A stretch of 64,000 bases of DNA from Marasmius tenuissimus. Its lineage: Eukaryota > Basidiomycota > Agaricomycetes > Agaricales > Marasmiaceae. Positions 1 to 12,159 of the stretch are shown piece after piece. The stretch is taken from the NCBI GenBank assembly GCA_029532415.1, contig JAQOTA010000062.1, positions 682,001-746,000 of the forward strand, in the 5' to 3' direction. Position numbers and translations under genes: made by a program. The first letter of the stretch is position 1. Every line of letters starts with the position of its first letter. The notes beneath the pieces were generated by a model. The model was given only the letters and a program-made list of their open reading frames with translations, ran no database searches and was not told the DNA's origin.

Positions 1-1557
1 AGAGCCAGTTGCAGGGCATCGCGAAGAGACGGAGGACATGTTGGAGTTGTGCGAGATTGTAGGTCTAATTGGTGTCGGTTTGGGTGGAATGGGCTGTCTA
101 AATTGAATGCAGAAAGAGCGAACTGGTGGGACGAGTGTAAGAAAAGGATAAGGGTGAGAAGTATGTAGACTCACCGAAAATGTGAATGGTAGGTCCAAGA
201 TGAGGCTACGCTATGCAATAAGTGGCCCTCTGAGAAAGAATGAGGTATACGCTAGCGCAACCTGAAAATGATCTGAAGGAGGGAGATCAAAGAAATCTGA
301 AACCAGATAGATATAAGTATAAGGAAGGTGAGATCAAAGTCAAGAACAAAAGGGCTGTACTACGCTTACCGAGCCAGCAGATTTTGTGCTCATTCAACAG
401 CTGCACCCCAGCCTAGCCTAGAACCAGAACAACGAATATGTCGCGAAATGAATCACTGTTTACGAACCATGAATATCACTACCGCCTTTTCCGAGTCCCA
501 ACGGAATGGTACCTCCGTCAGCGCGGTAGACCGTGGCAACCATCCAACAGATACCCACGGGAAGATCCGCTGTACGGTGAGGTTTCTCGTGTTTGATCGA
601 ACAAAACGAGGCGGAACAGGTACTGATAGATTGCTTTTGATGGTACATGTATCACGGTGGCGGAGGAGGCTGGAGGAGGGGAGCAGAACTCGAATGAAAC
701 ACGGCAGAAGGGGATGCAAACATTCGGAGAGAAGGTGCGAGCTATCGGTAGGGGTGGAATAAAGCCAATAGAATGGTAGCGTTCACGCAGGCACGTTTAC
801 GCTTGGTAGAGATTTTCACTCAGAAAGGTCTTGGCTATGGTTACGTAGTCAGTAAGGTTGTTCAATCGGTCCAATTGAGTATGTTACCGCATGCCAGCAG
901 CTATGTCTATATGACAGTTGCCAATCACCATGCTACTAGAAAGGATAGATGGGGAGAGGAACTCTGAGCTCGGCGATCTAGGGATGGTTCGAGAACCACT
1001 ATGAATGACTTTGAGGGAGGATGAACTCGAAGGACACACATGGTAACAAGGTCATGGTTACGGTTGAAGAGAAGGGAACAGGCCAAACGGGGACCCACAA
1101 CCCGCTTGTCCCTCGGGTTCCCACGCCCCAACTTACTTCACATCCCATGGCATTGAACTCAGAAACGCAGAAAAGGATCACGAAGCTACCTAGCTTAAGT
1201 CGCTAGATCTCATTCGACGGTACTCTCATTTTACAGCTCCGAATCGACGGTCTCTCTTCATTAGTACTGATGGCTGACCTCTCGTCCATTTAACCAGGCC
1301 ATTTACCCGCAGGTCGAAGAATCATGAAGATCATCACACTCCCGTCCACGTATATAACATCGCTCTTCGGAGCCCGGACTGCCATCATGACTGGCCCGCT
1401 CTTTTCCAGCGCTGAAGCGCCCCAACGGTCGTCAATCAAAGCGGTGCAAGTTGCACTGTACTTACATGTTCATGATGTATCCTCTAGCCTCCTAAAACAA
1501 ATTTCATCTGTTTACTCAGAGCCAGGCCCAAGACAAGTCCATTGATCGTCAAGCAGG
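1..1557. other. Left-edge region without a supportable gene
   Basis: Several short open frames occur on both strands (for example 328-762 +), but none has a recognisable motif, a plausible start context or exon-like codon use. An ATG on the minus strand at 37-39 opens a frame that runs off the left edge (it begins M-S-S-V-S-S-R). It could be the first codons of a gene outside the window, but that is too little to call. I see no repeat or RNA gene here. Confidence 0.4.
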
Positions 1558-2952
1558 TCAATCAGGAACCACAAGTATGGAGGCACGTCTCAACGTTTGC
1601 ACGGTCTGCGTATGCAGTTCCTCCATGACCTCCTGTCAGAGCAATCGCAGAAAGAGAGAGAAGAAAGATTTCGTCAACAACCTGACACACAGACCAGAGA
1701 AGATCTAAACGTACTCCCGCGTTCCTAATCTCCCTCGTCAGGCCAACGCCCGTCCCCGCCCACACAACCTGTCTCTCGCTCTCCCCTTCCACTCTCCCTT
1801 CTTCATACCTCCTCACTCTTTCCTCAAGCTCAACCCCTCCCTCCACATCCTCTAAGATTCCGTTGACAATCGCTCTCCCATCTAACCCTTCGGGCCACAA
1901 TGTACCTCTCCTTCGAACCTCGTCGAACGCGGTACTCCTTCGTGTGCTATTCAAGTTTCCAGAGCGACCGGCTCGGAGAATGACATCTTTTTGTAGCGAA
2001 GGAAAGACGGCCTCGTGTGTGAAGAGGAAACGGGTGCCTAATGCCACGCCTGATGCACCCAGGGTGAGGGCAGACGCAATTTGTGAGCCAGTGGCGATAC
2101 CACCTGCAGCGAGGATGATGGGTCCCTCCTTATAATTGATGTTAGAATCTTGGGCATGAGGAAGAGCGCTAATCATCGCGCTCAACAGGACTGAGAGAGG
2201 AGGAGCGTTAGCTGAGCCGTGACCACCAGCTTCGTTACCTAGCCTCCGCACAATATCTGAGTCTGAAGGATACACAATGGTTAACCTAAATTTCACTCAC
2301 CCTGCACAACCAACCCATCCACGCCCCACTCATTCGTAGCTCTCACCCCATCCTCCACAGAATTTACGATCACGAAGACTAACGTTTTATGCTCCCCACG
2401 TCTCCTCGCGTCGTACTCCCGAACCTTTTTGACATACCTCCCCAAACCTTCCCCATCCTCGCCTTCATGACCAAAAGCAAACCAGACAGCCCTCGGTTTC
2501 TCTGCCAGCACCTTCCCTAATCTCGGATCCTGCTCCTCCGAATCTGGAGCCTCAGTACGATCCAAAACCCAACCTAGGAACCCTACGCCGACGGGAAGAA
2601 CATCGTCCTTTTCGAGCTTCAGTTCGGATCGAATAGTTGCGAGCTCGGAGAGAATTGTTTCGGAGGAGTCTTCATCTGTAAGTGATCGCGATTGGTAGGT
2701 CAGCGTACATTCAAGGGAGACGAATTTGTCCGCACCTGCACCTAGAAACCCAAATCCTCCTGCCTTTGTAACTGCCAATACTAGCTCGGATCGGGCGACG
2801 CCTCCCATTGGAGCTAGAGCAATTGGAGCTCTTGTACCTGAAGATATAGAGAGATAAAGCTTCGATCAATATTCCATCGAAATTGAAGGTGAAGGCGTAC
2901 CTAAGAGCCTTGTAAATCTCGTAGATATAATAGATAGTGGGGAAGACGCCAT
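1558..2952 (-). CDS. Nitronate monooxygenase (2-nitropropane dioxygenase family)
   Basis: Predicted FMN-dependent nitronate monooxygenase, a TIM barrel that oxidises alkyl nitronates. Exons read 2952-2901, 2837-2301, 2238-1715 and 1632-1558. The first splice creates the family N-terminus TRAPIALAPMGGVA. The third exon opens with NEAGGHGS, which carries the conserved active-site His region. IILAAGGIATGSQIASAL and GASGVALGTRFL follow, both typical of the phosphate-binding half of the barrel, and then WAGTGVGLTREIRNAG. The 82-nt last intron (1714-1633) gives a family-like helical end, GEVMEELHTQTVQTLRRA. A further 60-nt stretch inside exon 2, after FLGAG, has a GTGCGG donor, a CTGAC branch site and an ACAG acceptor. 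It is in frame and is probably an intron, so the protein is 375 aa if it is removed and 395 aa if kept. No targeting signal is obvious. Family assignment is secure; the physiological substrate is not known. Confidence 0.9.
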
Positions 2953-3299
2953 AGCATGGGGGGTTGAAGCGCTGAAGCTCGAAGGATTGAAGGGCCCGCG
3001 AGAGTCTGGCTAGGAGCCTAGCTAGACTTGGATCGAACAAATGCGTGAAGACATGAAGATTCCCCAATGCCGGTGGTGGTGGACAGGGAACAAGGCGCGA
3101 CTCTGGTGAGAACTATCAACATTAGTCCTCCGCACCAACTTCATTGTAGCTCACATCGCGATCCAAGTTCTGAAGCTCTCGTGCAATGTCCTTTCTATCT
3201 TGATCGCTTTTCTACTCTTCAGAGCTGTACTGCAGCCTTTATGTCGGAACATGAATTCGTGGGCTCTTGATGGCTTGACCAAAGAAAATGAGCTTATAC
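2953..3299. other. Intergenic: 5' flank of the nitronate monooxygenase gene
   Basis: Contains no supportable gene. It lies between the divergently placed minus-strand nitronate monooxygenase start and the plus-strand tRNA, so it probably holds the promoter of the former. Confidence 0.4.
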
Positions 3300-3393
3300 A
3301 CACCGTTGGTGAAGTGGTTATCATGCTTGCCTTCCATTTCCTAGGTGTTTATAGATGCAGCAAGCGGCTCGGGTTCGATTCCCGAACGGTGTA
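3300..3393 (+). tRNA. tRNA-Gly(UCC) with a 22-nt intron
   Basis: The cloverleaf folds fully. The acceptor stem ACACCGT pairs with ACGGTGT. The D arm is GTGA/TCAT with an AGTGGTTA loop, the anticodon stem is CTTGC/GCAAG, and the T arm TCGGG/CCCGA carries loop TTCGATT. The anticodon loop is C-T-TCC-A, giving anticodon UCC (Gly), at 3333-3335. An intron sits at the canonical site after position 37 (3337-3358). The discriminator base is A (3393); as expected, no CCA is encoded. A second copy with an almost identical mature sequence but an unrelated intron lies at 13083-13175 on the other strand. Confidence 0.93.
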
Positions 3394-3945
3394 CACAAGT
3401 TCAAATTCTCCGTCATTTTCAACCACCTGCCTACGATGATTTTGCTACTTCAGCTCCAGCTAAGAGTGAGTAGGTTACCAACCACATATGGCTGGTATCT
3501 TCGTCGCATACTTGCCCACACGATTTTCCCGATCACTCGTGCGACAACTTCGAGAAGGAAGAACTTGACAGAGGCGGCGAGCGGTCAAAATACCGAAACG
3601 CAAATAGGTTCGTGTATTTCTATCACCGAGTACTAAAAAGCATTATACTAGAGTGTGAGCCTATAGAAACGTATCTCATACTAGTCTACAAATAATGAGT
3701 TAAAAGGTTGAACATGTACATACAAGTCCGCTCGTGTAAAGGTATTTGGGAGTAGGGGGCAAAGAAAAACTCGTGGATGGTAATGTAGAGTAGCAAAATG
3801 CATACAACAAAAAAAGGGTCGAAACAAAAGCCGCCAAAGTCAAGTAGAGAAGGAGGGGAAGAGGAACGATGCAAGAAGAAAAAAAAGGAAATCATGCATA
3901 AGTCAAACGCCAACATAGCTTCCATCCAGATCCAGAACTACTCAT
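3394..3945. other. Intergenic: tRNA 3' flank and 3' end of the ErdS-like gene
   Basis: Short open frames only. The right half (3690-3945) is A/T-rich and follows the stop codon of the minus-strand synthetase fusion, so it probably holds its 3' UTR. Confidence 0.4.
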
Positions 3946-6876
3946 CTACTCCCCGTCGCCGACGAATCCCATCAACGCCCGAACGCCTCTAACACCCATG
4001 GCGCCTTGCCCGAAGCAGACGTAGACAGGATCCTCCACAGCTCCCATCTTCTGCCTGAACTCGCTCTTTCCGTACAGCTTGAACTCCGTCGCGAGCACCT
4101 GGTACAGATGTTCCAGAGACTTGACGATGAGGTTCCGACTGTTGAACCCATGGTGCGGGGCGAGTGACGACGAAGCTCCAGCGCCAAAAGTGACGCAGTG
4201 GGCTCCCGTGCCAGCAGCGGCGTCGAGAGCCGTTAGAACGGTCGTTTCAATGGTGCCACTAGAGGAAGTAGTCAGCACAAGGCTAAGAGAAACAAGAAAA
4301 TGTATCGCGACGTACCTCGGCGCATCCTTGAAATCCAACGCCCACTTGACTTGCCACCCATGCTGTGGTGACAGTTGCGTGAGGACAACCAGCGAATGGA
4401 CCTTGGCGTCGCCTCCGTCGCCATACGTAACACCAACAAAGTACATCCGATGTTCATAGTCCCTCCACGGCGCAAGCTCTGTAAGATGCATCTGCTTGCC
4501 CTTGTTCTTCCTCTCCTCAGTCCACTCTTTGATCCTCTCGTCCAGCTTCTTCACGATATCCTCCGGTGGCATCTCACCCTGCTTGGTCTCAATTACCTTG
4601 ACACCCTCCCGCTTGGCATGCCTAATCTTCTTCTGCACTGCTGCATCCTCCTTCGCCCGGTTGTCGATAGTATCCGTCCGGTCCTCCGCCACACACGTTA
4701 GCGTCTTGAACGAATACTGCCCACCCAAAATCCCCTCCACATCAGCCGAAACCAACATCCAAATCGGCTTCCCAACCTCCTTCTTCACCCAAGGAAGGAA
4801 ATCGTTGATAACCTCCACAAACTGTTTCGGGTCGCACAACGGGTCGCCAACGATGATAGCAAAGCCTTTGCTCGGGACGTAGCCAATCGCGGCGCCAGTC
4901 TTGAGGTGTCGCCATACTTTGTAGCGGTCATCTGTCCAGGAGGTGTTGGAGGCATCACCGTAGTTGGCAATGAGTTTCTCGAGAGGCATGGCTTCGTTGA
5001 CTTGCTCCATCGTCTGGGGAGGGTCGATCTGGGCTGAGCGATCTTCCCACGGTGGATTCATCGTGTCGCAATCGTGATGTCTGGGTGCGGGAGGTGCGTG
5101 GTCGTGTGGGAGAGACTTGGGGTCGCGAGGGAAGAGAGAAGCGTGTCGAATGTCAGGGAGGTTGAGGAGAAGCATAACGAGACGCTCAAGACCGATACCG
5201 CCGCCTGCGTGCGGGGGCTGCGAAAGGAAGAGTCAGCACATCATTGACGACAAGGAGCAGAAGAGACTTACACATCCCCATCGGAAGCCTTGAACGTATT
5301 CTTTCAACGCGCCGGCAACCTGCACGCCCAATTTGGCCATCTTGTCCTCCAACATTCTAGCATCGTGTATCCTCTGTCCACCTGTAAGGATCTCCTGTCC
5401 TCGAAGGAAGATATCGAAACTGTTGGTCCTGCGGTCGTCCTCCGGATCTAGCATCGTGTAGAACGGCCTGGGTCCAGCAGGGAACTTGTCAAGAATGAAG
5501 AAGTCGGTGCCGTACTTTTCCTTAACAAGCTTCCCAAGCTGAATTTCGTCCTTCGTCCCCAGATCCTCAAACTCGCTGGGAGGTTCGCCATCCTCATCCG
5601 TCCACCCGCTCTCTTTCAGCAGCTTGATCCCTTCTGCGAACGGAAGGATCACGGTCTCCTCCTTCCACACCAGGTCCTCATGCGGATACGCCTGCTTCAC
5701 AATATCGATCTCCCTCCGACAGCGCTCATACACGGTCTTGAAGATATGCTTAAGCGTCGCATCGATCATCCTCAGCGCCTCATGATAGTGGTCATCCAAC
5801 GTCATCTCCAGATCCAACCCGGTGAACTCCGTCATATGTCGGTGCGTGTTCGAATTTTCGGCGCGAAAGACTGGGCCGACTTCATAGACCCGCCCTAGGT
5901 CACCCGAGATACACATCTGCTTCCCGAGCTGAGGGCTCTGCGCTAGGAAAGCCTTTCTGCCGAAATACTTGACAGGAAAGACAGATGATCCGGACTCTGT
6001 GGCGCCACCTTGGAGCTTGGGGGTGTGGATTTCAATGAAACCCTGCGAGTCGAGATAGGAACGGAAGGCGGAAGAGACGGCGGCATTGACTCGGAATATG
6101 GATTGCGTAACGGGGGATCGGATGTCGACGATGCGGTTTTCCATTCGGGTGCGATCGCTGATGTTGTGCACGGAGTCATTAGGGTTCTTCGAAAGTTCAT
6201 CACTGTAGACGGTGAAAGGAACAGGATGTGTGGGTGAGGCGATAAGGTGGAGTTGAGTGACGTGAACTTCGAGATCATGAATTGATGTGCTTTGGATGGG
6301 TGTGCTAGGGGAACGGACGATGCCGTGTACGAGGACGAATGATTCTGGTTTGAGATGTTGACCCCAGCGAACGAGGGTATCGGAAATCTCGCCATCTTTT
6401 TGGGACAAGACAGCTTGGATCGTCGTCACTTGTTGTCTTAGGACAAAGAAGCTCAACTTGGGTGAGACGGCTCGAACAGTATGTATTCGCGCGCGGAACA
6501 CGATCTCTTTCTCGATGTAATCGCTTGGGGACGCAGCTAGTTGGTCAAGTGCGAATCGGACCTTGTCTTCGTGAGGTGGTTCTTCAGATTTGACGACCGG
6601 AAGCATGCCATAACGAGCTCGAATTTCCGGTGGATCGTTCTCGTAAGCTCGCTCGAATTCCTCCTTTCGACGAGCATCTTCTTCCGCGAGACGGTGAGCA
6701 GTATCACGTTTCTGTTCAAGTCTCTCGAGCTCCTTTGAGATGCGAGAGGAGGCGGTCGAATTGCGACCGTTGGGAAGAGAAGCCTTGGAGGAATTCCGAG
6801 AGTCCTTGGGAGTCGGGGAGGAAGAGGGGGAGAGACGGCTCTTGACTTTGCTAAGAGCTGATTTGATTCCAGACAT
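3946..6876 (-). CDS. erdS: ErdS-type fusion: aspartyl-tRNA synthetase plus DUF2156 aminoacyl-tRNA transferase (ergosteryl-3-beta-O-L-aspartate synthase)
   Basis: Three exons (6876-5272, 5217-4316, 4258-3946) give about 939 aa. Residues 1-100 are a Ser-rich, then charged, N-terminal extension. An OB-fold anticodon-binding domain spans about 120-215. A class IIb catalytic domain follows: motif 1 near 270-288, motif 2 near 335-358 ([18 protein letters not shown]) and motif 3 near 540-550 ([12 protein letters not shown]). After the usual AspRS end ([10 protein letters not shown]) the frame continues through a linker into a second domain from about 612, with the DUF2156 signature [20 protein letters not shown]. 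AspRS fused to DUF2156 is the architecture reported for fungal ErdS, which charges tRNA-Asp and then transfers aspartate to the 3-OH of ergosterol. The transfer function is inferred from this architecture. The third exon is joined over a 57-nt intron that is in frame and has no stop. A standalone cytosolic AspRS would end near residue 575, so the C-terminal third is not housekeeping sequence. Confidence 0.92.
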
Positions 6877-9800
6877 TGCTGGGCGTGGGCGTAGAGGTAA
6901 GAGAAAGAAATAAAGTTGAGACTAGCCTGCACTCACAACCGACGTAGTTATAACCAAAGTTGAACCGAAGTGTTTATCCAGGCCGGCCCCTCTACGGAGG
7001 TCGATGCACTGACAGGGAAGGTGACGTCGTTAATCTCTACGTCATTCTGCCGTAGTTGTCCCTTTGATTGATTCACCTCGTTGTTACCATAACGCCATAA
7101 AGCCTTAGAAGGATATGGAATATCACCGGAAGGACCTGGAATCAACTGGAATGGACGTGATTTGTGAAGGGACAAGTCAAAGTCATTGGACAACGTGGGG
7201 GAGAGAAGAGGAGTGGGCGTGAGATATTTGCCCAACAAGTGATGTGACGAACGCGACGCGTTACGTCTGGTGGCCTCCTATGGCCACAATGAACAAAGCC
7301 CTACGAAGCCGTCCGGGGGATATCCGAAGGAGACTTGGAGGAGACTAATGACTCAGGACAGATGGAGAATCCTTCCAACGGTACTGCTGTACATTGCTGT
7401 ACTCTCTTGGAGCCATTCAACAAAACCCATCCAATCGGGCTCGTTATGACCGGAGGGGGGATTCAAGGGAAAATGATGCTCGTTTGGGACGTTGTCAACA
7501 TGGACAGTCGAAAGCGGATGTGGTGTAGCCAAGAGACTGTGATGGTCTCGTGGATCAAAGCGCAGTCGAGACCCGAGGCTGTGCAGAGTGCGGTTCCGTT
7601 GCTATTTGAGCAAACGATCCTGGAAAGTTATTCAATCCCCTGTGCCTGACGTCGACCTGAAAAACGCGCTCAAGCAGGCTGGACTTACAGTTCTTCTCGC
7701 GCTCATCAGCGGAGAACATTGACAGGTAGTACCTGATCTACCTCGGACAAAGCCACAGGAGTGTCTATTTCGTCGACTGGTCTCTTGACGTGCATTGGAC
7801 CGTGGGGCTTGAGTGCATAAGTGGCTGAAAAGAGACTGGACGATCTTTCGGACAGCGTGGCGCAAGTAGGATGACAACGTTACTCTGGGTCGCCTCCTCT
7901 AACTTCTGGGTGGCTAGAGCGAGTTGAGGACCGCATGAACAAGCGTCACTACGGCGGTTCTAATAGGACCGTCTATATAGTGCCCATATCCCTCATTCCA
8001 TCCATTTGGTGTGTCCTGAAGAGTATCGCGAGCGGCATAGACTGGCAGCGAGTAGTGAGCGCTATAGCCTCGGATACAATGCTAGCCTGGGGACGATGTC
8101 AGAGGTGACGTTCCAAAGCAAAGCGTCCCTTCTAAAAGAGATGAAAGTCGACGTTAGCACACTCGCACGGTTGGCCAGGGAATACAGGTGGTGCGTTACC
8201 GGTTACTGCTTCTGGACAAGGGGTCGGTGTATGCTCGGGGTATGACCCTTCTCCATCTCTGCAAGCCTACAGAGAGCGGTGAGGCCTCACAAAAGTGTCT
8301 GAAACACTTTCAGATGCCTGGGTCGAGCTCTGAGGACTCTCTGGACGTTGGACGCGTCTGGAATCGCGCCCGGGTCTCGCCACTCGTATCTTTTATTACA
8401 TCTAGTTCCTCTCGGGGCATATTGCGATACTAGGCGGTGTAAGGTTTGAGTGAGCACGACCATGAGGTACAGCCTCGGGTACGACGGTGGCTTAGGGTCA
8501 GTATGGTGTCACTGTTGGAGGCGACCTCCCGAAAGCAAACGTCCCTTCGAAACAAGAAAGGTCGACGTCAGTATGCTCGCATAGTGGGGCAGCTGATACG
8601 TTATGGATTCCGGGTCCGGACAAGGACGTGAGGTCTGTATATGCTCGTGTACGCGCCTTCTTCATCTCTGCCAGACCTGATCAATGAGATCACCTAGAAC
8701 ACGGAAATGGCCGATCTGCCTTTGGAAACCTGGGTCGCTGAGGGATTGGATGTATATGGGACCGTATTCAGATCTCGTTCTCCGTAAGTTTCATTCCGTC
8801 CGATGATTATTCATGGTGCATGTCACGAGCGGCATTGTCTGGTGCGCATGCAAGGCGAAAGTTAGAATATTGGTCCAGTTAACCAGGAGGGGAAACATGG
8901 GACGTTACTGGCCACCGCTTCCAGACCAGGACATGAGGTCGATGTATGCGCTCTCTCTGTCGGTAAAACGTCCAACGTACCCCTACACATCCGGTTCGAG
9001 TCCTAGGGTTTCTCTGAGTAATCGGACATGGAGATCGTGTCTGGGCGTAGGACTCGTGAGTCGTCATTCGGATTTTCGAGGGGATAAACTTACCGATTAA
9101 GTGAAAACCTTGGTTGATTTCCTAGAGTCTTCGCATATCGGTGCTAGCTTGTGTGGCGATCCAGGACTACGTGTTTTGTGCTTGTAGCGTCGCAGAGTAC
9201 TACCTATAATGGCGGCCATACTCACGAGCGACGTGGAAATAGGACATCTGAGAGTAAAAACGCGTATATCTGAGATTTAGGAAGGATCCGGCACCAAAAT
9301 AAAGCAAAAAGTTACGATGCTAGTCAGAGGGAGTAGATGAGGGTAGAAGTTGACGCGTCGCGGTACGCTGGGCGCTAATCAGTATCAACGTGTCTATCTC
9401 AGGCAGATAAGATACCAGTGGGAATCAATACCTTTCGACTCGCTTTACTGACACGATCAGACCTGTCCACCGCTGCGGACTCTGCCACTGCCAGGAGCTC
9501 GCCAAGTCCTTACGATAATTTTGCCCATTCATATTTATATATAACCTCTGCCGCTTGCGTTCTGCCCGTGTCATGAAGGGTCTCCAATTGTGCCGCAGTA
9601 ACGGATAACGAATCCATCATTCATTTCTAGGGTTTGTTGGCACATGAACAACAGTGATACTGATCACAAAATTCCAGTACCTTCCCAACCCTTGGGACTT
9701 GCTCGCATCATGAGCATACAGAATGGTGAAAGAGCAAAGTTTGTAAGGTACAATCATTCAACAATCATTCAAAAACTCAGGGCTCCTTCCTGGGCATGCT

Positions 9801-10544
9801 GCGCGTGTCCCTTCCTCTTACTTGAAGGACTTTAGCCTTTTTGACCAAGTTGACGGCCAGACGGAACGCTTTATGAATGATGACCTTCCGGTTTCCGAGT
9901 TTGGACGGACATGAACCAGTTACCACACAACATTCCCGTGATGGGCACGTACACACTGACCGGTATCTCCTGAGTCGCTGAGTCGCTTTGCAGTAAATTC
10001 AGAGTTCGAACGAGTAGCTTCAATGTCCGAGTTGTGGTCTTGACAGGATGCCGGCGTAGTCCCTAAGGGATCCCTTTAGAAGTATGCTGGAGTATGCTGG
10101 GCAAGGTGCAATTTCCGTACTGTCTTCGCTTGCTCTGAGAAGGGGTGCACATTTGTATATGCACCGTATCTTTACACGAAGCTGAACCCTGTTGAAGCTC
10201 TCCTGCAGCAAGCTCCGAAGTGTCCACAATCCTGCAACCTGACTTACCGCCACACTCTGGTCGTCCGGCCAACGTCCGTTAGAAAATTGAAAATCCGGTG
10301 ATATTACCTCATAGGGGATAGTCGTTACCTAAAGCGCTTAATTGTTCCCCACGCTCCGGCTCCCTGAAACCTCTAAAGCCGCGTGACAGCGAAATAGTCC
10401 CCCATTCTTTTCCTCCTACCCTCACCTCCACCGTTCACGCCCACGTCCTCTACCCCTTCACCTCATTCAACTGTCGTGAAGCTCACCAACGCTTTTACTC
10501 TCTTTACTATCGTCTCTACGTGAGAACCACCCAGTCATCTCATC
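6877..10544. other. 3.7-kb gene-poor region
   Basis: No reading frame here has recognisable motifs, and the longest open frames (7335-7649 +, 8813-9100 +, 9644-9835 +) look random. The left part is the 5' flank of the ErdS-like gene. The middle (about 7.9-9.1 kb) holds a decayed tandem repeat, listed separately. The right end (10400-10544) is pyrimidine-rich and is the likely promoter and 5' UTR of the methyltransferase gene. The absence of genes together with old repeats suggests a degenerating intergenic island. Confidence 0.45.
8098..8965. repeat. Decayed tandem repeat, about 2-3 units
   Basis: The stretches at about 8098-8262 and 8515-8672 align over most of their length. Shared blocks in the same order include AAAGCAAACGTCCCTTC-like, AGTCGACGT-like, a GGACAAGG..G.GGT.TGTATGCTCG block, and CTTC.TCATCTCTGC. 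Each is followed by a CCTGGGTCG block (8321 and 8728). A third, weaker copy around 8820-8965 retains GAGCGGCAT and GACCAGGACATGAGGTCGATGTATGC. The units are several hundred bases long and heavily diverged, with no shared open frame, so this is a relic duplication of non-coding or formerly coding sequence. Confidence 0.6.
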
Positions 10545-12159
10545 ATGCCTGGAATTTGGTCTCGCCATCCAAAGTACTTCATATTCGTGTTTGTCGTCCT
10601 CGTCACGACATTTTACCTCTTGAACCCTATCACTCCATTGCCTGACCCGGCAACATTTGGGCTGAGGTTCAAGAATGATCTAGCTGGACGATTGGAGAGG
10701 GCGGATGTCATCTACGACAAGATGTTGCAGGACAGGAAGGGGTTGATTAAGAAGTTTGGACCCAGCCCATCAGACGTGATGATGTGAGTGCTCGAGCCCT
10801 GGGGGTTTATCTACCATTTGCAGGTAGCCAAAGCCCTGAGATAGAGAGAACTAATGTGTCTTCTCGACGTGTCATCTAGGTTCCCGCCTGTTACACCTCC
10901 TTACCCCCCTTATACAGTTTGTGCGTGTTCTCTGTGATGCCTATCAACTTTGAGAAGGACTGACGTGGTTCAAATCTTTTGCAGGGGACTTTTTCCCAGC
11001 TGCGTACAACTGCCCTCACGACCTCCAGCGACTCGGTGCATTGGGCGACGGTGGAAAATGGGTCTGTGGAATCACTAGAGTGGAGAAGAAACGTGACTGT
11101 GTTGTCTATTCGTTCGGTCAGTTTTCATTACCTCGTTACTTCTGCATCTTCCCTTTCCTCCCGCCCCTTCTTACCCTCGTTCACTGGGTGCTGTCCTCTG
11201 CCCTTCGCCTGAGGTCGGTGACGCTTCGGCTATCTTGCCAGTAGCCACGCTTGTTAGCCACGGCGCCGGAAAAAACGTTTTCTCGAATTTCGAAATTTCT
11301 GTCGTCACTCCAACAAACACTCGTACTCACCCCGGTCTCCTTCACAACCCCAGGTATCAACTACGAATCATCCTTCGAAGCCGCGATCCTCGATAACACA
11401 GACCACTGTCAAATCTGGGGCTATGACTTTAGCGTCAAATCGTTCGGACCTGAGATTCCCGAGTCTCAGGCAAACAGGACGCATTTCCACCCATACAAGC
11501 TCGGCGGAGAGGATCTGGCTGCCGTCCCGGAGAAGGAAGAACCCCCAATGTACACGCTGAGTACCTTGATGAAGCAGAATGGTGCGTGTTCCCGTTTTTC
11601 GCTTGTCCGCAGCTCTTGGCTAACGATGCCCCTCTCTCTTTCTCTATCTTCACTTTCCATTTTGTGGCTCACCCTCGCATGTGCATGTGTCACCCAAATT
11701 AACTCGCGTAATTTGCAGGCCACACCCATATCGACATCTTGAAGGTGGACATTGAAAGCTGGGAGTTCGACTTGTTGACTACGTTGGTCAAGGCGTATAG
11801 GAATGCCGGGCTGCCGTTACCATTTGGACAATTGCAGCTAGAGATTCATGCTTGGCACAAGTCGTTCAAGGACTTCTTGGAATGGTGGCAGATGCTCGAG
11901 GAGGCTGGATTGAGGCCTTTCTGGACTGAGGTGGGTGCTACTTCCTTGATATTCTCGTTGCATTTGATGCGCCTTCGTTATTCACTGTGTTCACATGAAT
12001 GTAATTGTGCTTACGCGTTCTCTCCTCCAGCCTAACCTCGTATACAACAACTACAACCGCGGAGGAACTGCTGACCTCGCAGAATACTCGTTCATCAATA
12101 TCAAGGGCGACAATATCTTCATCAACGAGGGTCTTGCTGGACGCCGCCGCGACCATTAG
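10545..12159 (+). CDS. Type II membrane protein with a Methyltransf_22 (METTL24-like) domain
   Basis: Six exons: 10545-10783, 10880-10920, 10985-11116, 11354-11581, 11719-11930 and 12031-12159. A short N-terminus is followed by one membrane helix at about residues 11-27 (FIFVFVVLVTTFYLL), consistent with a Golgi or ER type II anchor. The luminal part has HDLQRLGALGDGGKWVCG, then CVVYSFGINYESSFE, a SAM-binding-fold-like segment with IWGYDFSV, and HIDILKVDIESWEFD, an FkbM/Methyltransf_22-type acidic motif. The end resembles the family (LVYNNYNRG, AEYSFINIKG). The donor of intron 3 is GTCAGT, a less common form. The domain family is recognised from its motifs; the substrate is not known. No neighbour suggests a pathway. 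Confidence 0.82.

Noticed and set aside
328..762. 144-codon open frame near the left edge
   Set aside because: No motif, Arg-rich random-looking composition, and overlapping frames of similar length on the other strand.
7335..7649. 104-codon open frame in the gene-poor region
   Set aside because: No recognisable domain, no splice partners, and surrounding sequence is repeat-decayed.
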